64,000 nucleotides of DNA from Pleurotus ostreatus/Saccharomyces cerevisiae fusant. Lineage: Eukaryota > Opisthokonta. A model generated the notes under the pieces. It searched no databases, was not told the origin of the DNA, and worked only from the letters and a program-made list of their open reading frames with translations. The position numbers were made by a program, and so were the translations under genes. Location of the stretch: the NCBI GenBank assembly GCA_024196135.1, contig JAMQCK010000002.1, positions 248,001 through 312,000 of the forward strand, given 5' to 3'. This document shows positions 57,142 through 64,000 of the stretch, piece after piece; position 1 is the first letter of the stretch, and each line of letters starts with the position of its first letter.

Positions 57142-57672
57142 CTATGCCGCCTTGATGGTGAAGTCCTCGCTGATGTTGCCAGAGTCCCCAAACACTGCGA
57201 ACTTGTCAGTGATCGCACTTCCTGGCATGCAACAAGTGATACTCACGGGCGATGGTGTAGTCGTCGCCTGGCGCCAAGTCCGCTGGAACCGTGAACTCGA
57301 CGAAACCGGCGCGAAGGTCGAAGCCTTCAGCTAGCGTTTGGATCGCTGGAGAGATCATTAGCAAGCTGCATGTTATTGCACGTGCATAGACATACGGTAT
57401 GGGTGCCTCAGGACGACCAGACCCTCGTTGGAGATATGTGCAGGCGCGTCGGAGGTGTCCCTAGGATGCAAATTAGAACCGCTAACGTCCCACCCTCAAC
57501 AGGGCATGGCTCACCATGTCACGTTCGCTATCTGCCCAGCAATCCAAACAGTCTCTGAGTTCGGCGTCTCGATGTGTGGGACGTAGACGTCGAGCGCGGC
57601 ACGAGGTGTGATGGGGCTTGCCTGAACGCCGGTAAGGGCACAGGCAGCAGCAAGAGCAGAGAAGAAGAACAT
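57142..57672 (-). CDS. secreted Kre9/Knh1-like N-terminal domain protein
   Basis: Exons 57672-57515, 57460-57396, 57345-57247, 57194-57142 give 124 aa. A signal peptide is clear (MFFFSALAAACALTGVQA, cleavage before Ser19). The mature chain is a single Ig-like domain of the Kre9/Knh1-type: SETVWIAGQIANVTWDTSD, VVLRHP, FVEFTVPADLAPGDDYTIALFGDSGN. It has no C-terminal hydrophobic GPI signal, so it should be fully secreted or wall-associated. Larger relatives with this domain are often GPI-anchored and act in cell-wall assembly. A TATA box lies ~90 bp upstream. Confidence 0.87.
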
Positions 57673-58472
57673 CGTCGTCGTAGTTGGTCGTGGAGCAGTC
57701 GAGAGCCTCTGTGGTCGATGGATGTACGAAAATGAAAGGACAGCCGACCGCAAGCAACGCTTATATAGGCGTAGCAGCAGCAATGGGCGGTGCACCTCGA
57801 CTCGCTCGCTCCCGCAATAGCCTGTGCTCCGCACAGTCATGAATAGGCCGTTTACGCAGTGTTATATCTGCTGGAAGCACCCAGAAGCATCAAGAGGCTG
57901 GAGAAGCTCGTACCCGGCTCTTGAGTGTCATAATATCTGCTACAAGCGGCCTTGTTAGCCGAGCTGAGTGCTATGTTCCCGCTACTGTCAGTTGAAGCGG
58001 TGACCCTCATATTGTGCTGCGCTTATTTCCGAGAGAGACATGTCATACTCTGTCCCATACACACCCGGGTCAAGGGTGTCGGTCGGCTTGATCAGACTGC
58101 TAGTTGTGAGAGGTGAGGGTTTTCGACAACGTTAGCAACTCGGAGGGCCAACTGATCGCGGGAACATCACGGGGATTGCCGTGGCGAAGTTCGAGAACTG
58201 AATGGTGTAACCTCCTTCTAACTCTCATCTTGGCCCAGACTACCGCGTGCTCTCTACGAAGCCTATATACGACCAGTCGAACTCTTTCATCTACTTGACG
58301 CTCTGCACATAGTGTGGGCCGGTCATTGCGCGCCGATCAGGTGAGTCGTTGAATTGGGCAGGCAGGAGCCGTGCCACAATGTTACTAGCACACCTCAGAG
58401 ATAGGTCGAGGTGCTGAACGTCTCTTCTAGCTCGAGAGCCTCTGGCAACACCTCAAGTGATAATACTCAGCT
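57673..58472. promoter_or_regulatory. divergent promoter region, 800 bp
   Basis: Lies between the starts of the secreted protein gene and the small gene at 58473. It contains a TATA box for the former; no further gene. Confidence 0.45.
57761..57767 (-). promoter_or_regulatory. TATA box of the secreted protein gene
   Basis: TATATAA on the minus strand, about 90 bp before the ATG at 57672. Confidence 0.65.
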
Positions 58473-59253
58473 ATGTCCACTCGGCGGGCCGCTACGCGGG
58501 ACAAGATCAGAGAAGCGACTGGTCGAGGCAGGCTACGGCAATTAGGCGCCAGTATACCTTCATCGCCACCTAGGGTGAGTCCATAGTCACCTTCATGGGA
58601 TACCACCCTTGCGACAGAGACACTTTACAGCATCGACCCGCTACTACATTGAATATAGGCCCACAGAGCCCGTCTGACCCGCCGTCGCCACAAGCGGACG
58701 GAAGGCAGATAGCCGGTTCGCAGCGAGTTCGTACGTTCGAGGAAAGGCGCATGGCGGTCGACGAGTCCGTATCGCCTACCTCTGACGAGCTGCGATCCCT
58801 CAAATTTGACTTCGCTAGTACCCCGCCCGACGCTCAGGCCTTCGGTTTTCCTGGGCAAACCAATGACACCTCGCTCAACTTCGACGCGATGATTCCGTCG
58901 GGTGATCCGGAGTGGGCCAACCTTCTTACCCAAGTGCCCAACTGGGTAGAAGATCCCAACGCGTGAGCCATCTTTACCTTGTCAGGGAAGAAGGCTCATT
59001 GGCTGCCCTTTCAGACACATCCATCTGGAAGTTCTGCGATCCCAGGGGGTTTCAATTCCCGAGCCTGTTCCAATGGACGACTGGTCGGAGGCGCTAGCTT
59101 CTATACAGCTGAGCGTGCATGAGTATGAGCACATGAAGAAATCTAGCGACAAGGTAAGAAGCGCATGCCAGTGGGCGATCTGAAGCTGGCGAGCGGCCAT
59201 CTTCTGACCAACGAAAACAGGGCGAGGGGCCGTCTCAGAATTATAGCTTTTAG
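58473..59253 (+). CDS. unrecognised protein, 201 aa
   Basis: Exons 58473-58574, 58631-58962, 59015-59153, 59221-59253. The N-terminus is basic (STRRAATRDKIREATGRGR), the middle is Pro/Ser-rich, and residues ~85-190 look more ordered (DELRSLKFDFAST, PEWANLLTQVPNWVED, DDWSEALASIQLSVHEYEHM). Two alternative acceptors exist for intron 1; the one at 58630 keeps phase 0 and avoids a stop. The last exon encodes only ten residues. No family recognised. It is convergent with TSC1. Confidence 0.6.
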
Positions 59254-59475
59254 GCCCCATCTCGCAGTATGTTCTGTGGTGTCGTTTGCAGATTGCTATG
59301 GCAGGTCCATGGCGGGCGAAGTTCTCATTTCTCCTTCTGTACTTGTATCATGATACCCAAAGGAAAGCAATCGAAACAGACTGCAGTGACTTTAACACCG
59401 TCGTACCGTTGGCCGTGCAATCTTCCGTGTACTTCGCAAGGCGCATATCAGTATAGAACACTTTTGCCCCAACGC

Positions 59476-62441
59476 TCACCCCGGCATCGGCCTCGGCGCC
59501 ACCACCGTCACCGGGCTCCCCGACCTTGGCGACACCAACCCCTGCGTCCCCTGCACCTGCACCCTCAAACACTCGTTCATAAACTCCAGCTCCTCCTTGA
59601 TCTCCTGCAGCTCCCGCTTCTCCTCCCGCAGCCGCTCAACCTTCGCACCCAGCTCCTGCTTCACGCGCGCGAATTCGGCGATGTCGGACGCGCGGCGCTC
59701 GTACGCGGGCTGCTTCGCCGCGCGCTTGAGCTTGGCGATCTGCGCTTGGAGGGCTTGCACTTCGCGGCGCTGGCAGCTGGGGGTGGGGTGAGTATGAGGA
59801 ATTGATGAAGGGGGGTTGATGCGGGACGCACCGGCCGTCGTCTTCTAGGATGCATTGCTGATGGAAGTAGCTTTGCAAGTGCATGCGAAGTTGCTGGATT
59901 TCGATCTTCATATTCTCGACTTCGACCTCCCGTTCATTGAACCTTCGGAAGTCCTCGCCCCTGCGTACCTCGTCAGGGAAACACCATACATGCACAAATG
60001 AGGGTACCCACCACAATCGCTGCATCTTCACATGCTGCTCGATCTGCGCCTCATAGTCGTGCAGCCGGTCGATCTTGTGCTGGTTGCTCAGAATCTGCGT
60101 GCGCAAATCGAAGACGGTTTGGTTCGCCTCCGACAGCAATTTCCCCTGCGCTTCGAAGAGGGCCTATGCCGAAATATATGAGCACACCCGAAACCAAAAA
60201 GACTATGTATGTAGAATATGAAGATGTCGAAACGCACCTTCGCCTGCTTCTCCGCCTGCCGCAGGGCGGCCTTTTCGTCGTTCGCGACCTTCTGGGCCTC
60301 GCGGAGTTGTTTGAGCTTCTGCGCGAGTTCCATGTTCCATTCCGAAAATTTGTTCTTCGTGGAAGACGCCAGCTGCTTATGCTCGCGGAGTTGTCGTTCG
60401 AGATCGTTGACTTGCGTCCGATATTTGCGCAATTTGTTGTACTACCTCCAGGTTAGCATGCGTCGATAGAAGGCGAGTATCGAGCTTACCAAGGCCTGTC
60501 GCTCCGTTTCCGCACTCCGATACAACGTGCGATCTTGGTATAGTCGCCCAATATTCTTCACATTTTCCCTCGACAGCCAGAGCTCGAAATTGAGCTCGTT
60601 GCGCAGCAGCACAACTTCTCGCTGCAGACTCGCCAGTGCCTGCGCCACCCGCGAAGAATTCTGCACATCCGTCGTCGTAATCGACGCCGTGTCCCCCGGC
60701 AGCGTCTGATGACTCGGCGACGGACTCGACGGGCTCGTCCCCGGCCCATTGCCATTCGCAAACAGCAGATTCGGCCACGCCGTCGCCGCCTTGCTTATGC
60801 TCACGTCCATCCGCGACTTGAGCGCCACGGACGCGGTGACCATGTCCTGTAGCGAGATGAGGGGCTTACCCGCCGATGTGTCGGCGACGCGGACGGGCAC
60901 GGTGGGGTGCGGGTCGGCGTCGAGGACGGCGGGGGCGAGCGGCTCGGCGGCGGTGGAGGCGATGGTGTTGCCGAGGGTGGCGAAGCGCTCGCGGACGCCG
61001 ACGGAGGTGTGGATGATGTCGAGCATGGAGGCATCGCTGGTCATGCGTGCGACGTCGTATTTGGACCAGAAGTTGGTGTCGCCCATTTCGATGGTGGCGT
61101 CCTGCCAGATCATGATGGGGTGGCAGATGTGGGTGCGGACGAGGTGCTGAGAAATAGGTGAGCCTCGAGAGGATGTATGAGCCAAGGAAGGAGTTGACCT
61201 CGCTTTTACTCCGAATCTCTGCATCGTCCAGGGCTGCGCTCCATTCAACCGTGTACGGACTGGGTACTTCGTGGAAGAGCAGGTAGTCGATCGGACTTCG
61301 TAGGAATTTGATGACGTTGCAAGGGAAGAGGTAGTAGAGCATGGTGTACAGTGGTCGAGGAGACGGTGCTGAGGTCGCGGCGCTGAACGTCAGCTCCAAT
61401 CGCTGCCACTGCAAGTCTGGGTTGATGTGTAGCGGTTGGCGAGTGTCGCGGTCGAGCTCCGCTTCGAGGTCGGGGTCGTACACCGGGATGATGTCCGGAT
61501 CCTCGAATGTAGGTGCTGGCCGCCCCCTCCACGACATGATTCTGGCGAGGATGGCAAGCAGCGTCGGAAGGGCGCGCTTGAGGTCCCGGCTTGCATGCAC
61601 CGCGAAATTGGGCAGCATCTTGACCATGAGTAAGATGCTGCATGTGCATGCCGTAGAAGAGTTATCCAGCATGAGGGAGTTGAGCAGGCTCGTAAATAGC
61701 TCGTGCTGCGCAAAAATCGACGCAATACTTGCGAATTGTTCCGTCGTGGCGTACAGGTCAAGCAGCGCGATGAGCTGCAGCCTGTGTTCCGGCTGGGCGA
61801 AATGCGCGTTTACTTCGGCCATAAATTCCTGCATTGCAGAATATTATTACTGTGTACATAGCGAGTAGACAGGATGTTCGTACTGCGGGGCATTGTGTCC
61901 CATGCTTCAGCAGGACGTCCTCGAGGTTGGACTTCCAGCAAGCCCACTTTTCCTTCTCGCGCTCGTCAAGCTCCGCCCATTCTAGAACGTCATCGCCGGC
62001 CTCGTTGAAGGTCGCGCCAAGGTATAGATCGAGCAGGCGGCGGCGGAAGCTGCAGACCTTGTCGTACGAGACGTCGTCGGCCTTACGTAGGGCGGAAAGG
62101 ACCAGCTCTTTGGCCTGGTCAACTGATGTCGTTGACAGCTTTGCCTCGCGGAGGGCCGGACGGAGCAGGATGTCAAACCAAGAGGAGATGATGATGTCGG
62201 CAGAGAGCACGGGTTCAAGGTGAGAGAGCACTGCGAGAAGGACCTGGATCTGGTAGAGGACGGTGTGGTCGACCTCTTCGGCGTTTATTGTCTGCAGCTC
62301 CTCTTCCAGTTCGGCGATGATCTCAGGGTAGCTAGTAGCGACAAAGTCGTCGACCGCTGCAAGGAGTTCGGAAAGCGCAAAGGCATCGGCTGGCTGTGTG
62401 AGGATAGTACGCAACTGCCGTCCGATGGCTGGGACGGACAT
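59476..62441 (-). CDS. TSC1: TSC1/hamartin homologue
   Basis: Exons 62441-61884, 61828-61199, 61146-60490, 60441-60238, 60163-60012, 59960-59832, 59776-59476 encode 876 aa. Hamartin pairs with TSC2, the GAP for Rheb, to restrain TORC1. The N-terminal ~380 residues are an alpha-helical HEAT-like region with the family block LLDLYLGATFNEA, LPTLLAILARIMSWR and MLYYLFPCNVIKFLR. A Ser-rich linker follows, then a long C-terminal coiled coil from about residue 560 (LQREVVLLRNELNFELWLSR, TKNKFSEWNMELAQKLKQL). The intron between exons 2 and 3 uses a weak donor (gtcaac), but the join SKSE/HLVRTHICHP fits the family. No TSC2 in the window. Confidence 0.88.
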
Positions 62442-62661
62442 GCTGATGAGGGGGGAGGACAAGGCTCGGACGGCCGCGGCCCGGCGGAGGCAAAGCCGCC
62501 GCCGGTTTCCACGCGGCGCTGGGGTGCCCCCGCGGGACGCGCCTGCCATCCTGGCTACCCCCAAACCTTCATTATCGTACGCCTTTTTCTCCCCTTTCTC
62601 CCTCCTTCGTCCCGCCACCATCCTCGTCTCGTCGACCCGAGCAGACCGCGTCTCGTCCACC

Positions 62662-63432
62662 ATGGCCCTCGCCCTCGCTGCTCCCTTCCTCGATACCACG
62701 AACGCCGGCGCCTTCTCCTCTCACCCGCGCACCCGCAGACACACTCGTTCCTCCTTTTCATTACTCACCAAGTCGGCCGCCCCATGCACCCTGTCCCTCG
62801 CCAACGTCAGCGCATCCGTGGCACCTGCAGTCGATCTGCCGGCGCAGGCCCCGCTGAGCATTGTCCCCTTCCCTGGCGACCTTGATATCCCGGAGCCCAT
62901 GTCTCCGATACCTCAGCAGGCACAGGCGCGCCGTCGCGCTAACTCCCTCCTCGCGCCCACACACTCCCGCCGTCGCGTACGCCGCGCCTCATCCCTCTCC
63001 CCGCTGAACAAACCCCGCGCATCCGCGAACAGCGACCTACAGCTCATGCGTCTCGTGCAACGTATCCTTGCCTGCCGTCTACGCAGCCGCTCCCCGAGCC
63101 CAGCCCCAGAGGCGGGCTCGGACGATGGCATGGACGTCGACGAGCAGACGTCTAGCGACGTTGCCGAGCTCCTTGCTGCGCAGGATCGCCTCCTTTACGA
63201 GCGCCTAAGCGCGTATCTCGCAAAGCGCGGTGGTGCTTCATACGATAGCAGCGGCGACCTTTCTGCCACCCCGCCCCAAGTCGTCGCCTCCCTCATCATG
63301 CGCCATAATGACCGGTCTGCGCTGCGCGCCAGGTCCAGGTCTAGGTCGCCAGCGATGCGAAACCGTTCCCCGGCGCGGAAGTACGCTCCGAGACGCGTCA
63401 CTTCTCCCCTCGGTTCAGGCTCAAAGGCATGA
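62662..63432 (+). CDS. SR-rich unrecognised protein
   Basis: A single exon of 256 aa with the ATG in a strong context (ccaccATGg). It is disordered at both ends: the N-terminus is Ser/Ala-rich with RRHTRSSFS, the centre is basic (RRRVRRASSLSPLNKPR), and a short ordered part follows with NSDLQLMRLVQRILACRL and VAELLAAQDRLLYERLSAYL (two likely helices). The C-terminus is Arg/Ser dipeptide-rich (RSRSRSPAMRNRSPARKY), as in splicing-associated proteins. It is divergent from TSC1 with 220 bp between starts. Function unknown. Confidence 0.65.
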   Translation: MALALAAPFLDTTNAGAFSSHPRTRRHTRSSFSLLTKSAAPCTLSLANVSASVAPAVDLPAQAPLSIVPFPGDLDIPEPMSPIPQQAQARRRANSLLAPTHSRRRVRRASSLSPLNKPRASANSDLQLMRLVQRILACRLRSRSPSPAPEAGSDDGMDVDEQTSSDVAELLAAQDRLLYERLSAYLAKRGGASYDSSGDLSATPPQVVASLIMRHNDRSALRARSRSRSPAMRNRSPARKYAPRRVTSPLGSGSKA

Positions 63433-64000
63433 CTCGTGGCTGGCATCGAGGCCACTGGGGAGAGGTTCCACTGTCGCGTAAGTCTTCATATCTCTTTGCG
63501 CATACTTCTTGCTCATCGATCGCTCCAGGGCACCGCAGATAGCGGCCCTCAGCTCCTCCATCTCGGCTATCCATCCCACCATCGGCAAGCCATACTCTAT
63601 TGTTTATTTATAATCAACCGTTACGACTGGCACGTATCTCACGACCCGGTGCTGCACTGCGGCGGCCTGCCTTCCCAGCCGGCTTGCCCGCTGAAGTGGC
63701 TAGCCACGCCCTGCGCACGGACTGGACATCCAGCATGTCCGGTCTCCCCGCCGCGTGCGGTCCCCTCGCTTTGGACAATGGGACCCGCGGCCGAACGCCA
63801 CCCCGGCTGGCGTTCCATACCCTGCCCGAGTAGATGACACGCACCCTGGACTGGTGCGCTGTCCCAGGCGCTCCTCGCCGTCTATCTCGGTGCAATCTCC
63901 TTTGGCATCAACACAAAACTGTATCCACCAGGTCATCGCTATCGATACTCGCCCCCAGTACACTTCGCACATAGGATTTTAATATCTAGTCTCGACGGCG
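63433..64000. other. 3' flank, no gene seen
   Basis: 568 bp to the window edge. A donor-like gtaagt at ~63479 follows the stop codon and could be a 3' UTR intron; otherwise nothing is recognisable. Confidence 0.4.

Overview
The window is nuclear DNA of a filamentous basidiomycete, most likely a mushroom-forming Agaricomycete. The DNA is GC-rich. Genes are dense and carry many introns of about 45-65 nt with GT-AG ends and CTRAY-type branch sites. A retaining, GT4-type trehalose phosphorylase is present, an enzyme typical of mushrooms. About 25 protein-coding genes can be resolved to exon level by keeping reading frame across splice sites. I found no tRNA, rRNA, CRISPR or intact transposon.

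Layout. 1-326: 3' end of an unrecognised gene. 1571-2846 (-): PAP2 lipid phosphatase with a degenerate third motif. 3298-4023 (+): UBC4-like E2. 5161-10147 (+): long membrane/coiled-coil/low-complexity protein with ten phase-0 introns and a splice-dependent upstream ORF. 10696-12327 (-): protoporphyrinogen oxidase (HEM14). 13309-16119 (+): trehalose phosphorylase. 16734-17618 (+): small Cys-tailed protein. 18037-22334 (+): POL5/MYBBP1A, whose stop codon interlocks with that of MSH3 (22331-26381, -). MSH3 in turn shares a ~100-bp divergent promoter with ATP12 (26484-27749, +).

From 27750 to 30103 lies a repeat-rich, gene-free stretch with ten CCAAT pentamers. It is followed by a low-complexity gene (30104-30685), a second PAP2 phosphatase with micro-exons (31355-33644, -), PPP4R2 (33866-34872, +), an FYV7-like rRNA-processing factor with a repetitive tail (35054-36261, -), eIF1/SUI1 (36610-37256, +), a 1075-residue protein with six zinc-ribbon-like Cys modules (38072-41829, -), a TFIIB/Brf-family factor (42185-44162, +), a TATA-driven 92-aa gene (44773-45099, +), two tandem MYND-finger genes (45398-47400, -) and phosphoserine aminotransferase SER1 (47659-48911, -).

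The right end (48912-64000) is sparser. It holds an unrecognised gene whose introns contain ACGCGT motifs (50052-50830, -), a tentative gene (53073-54250, -), a SAM-domain tail-anchored protein (54447-56489, +), a secreted Kre9/Knh1-like protein (57142-57672, -), a small unknown gene (58473-59253, +), TSC1/hamartin (59476-62441, -) and an SR-rich unknown protein (62662-63432, +).

Most genes are housekeeping: haem, serine and trehalose metabolism, rRNA transcription and processing, translation initiation, mismatch repair, TOR signalling, and PP4 and ubiquitin pathways. They are not co-functional in an operon sense; the recurrent architecture is head-to-head pairs with 100-450 bp promoters. The most notable observations are the interlocked POL5/MSH3 stops, the splice-controlled N-terminus at 5161-5371, the multi-zinc-ribbon protein, the tandem MYND pair and the micro-exon-rich PAP2 gene. 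All exon models are hand-made predictions from sequence.
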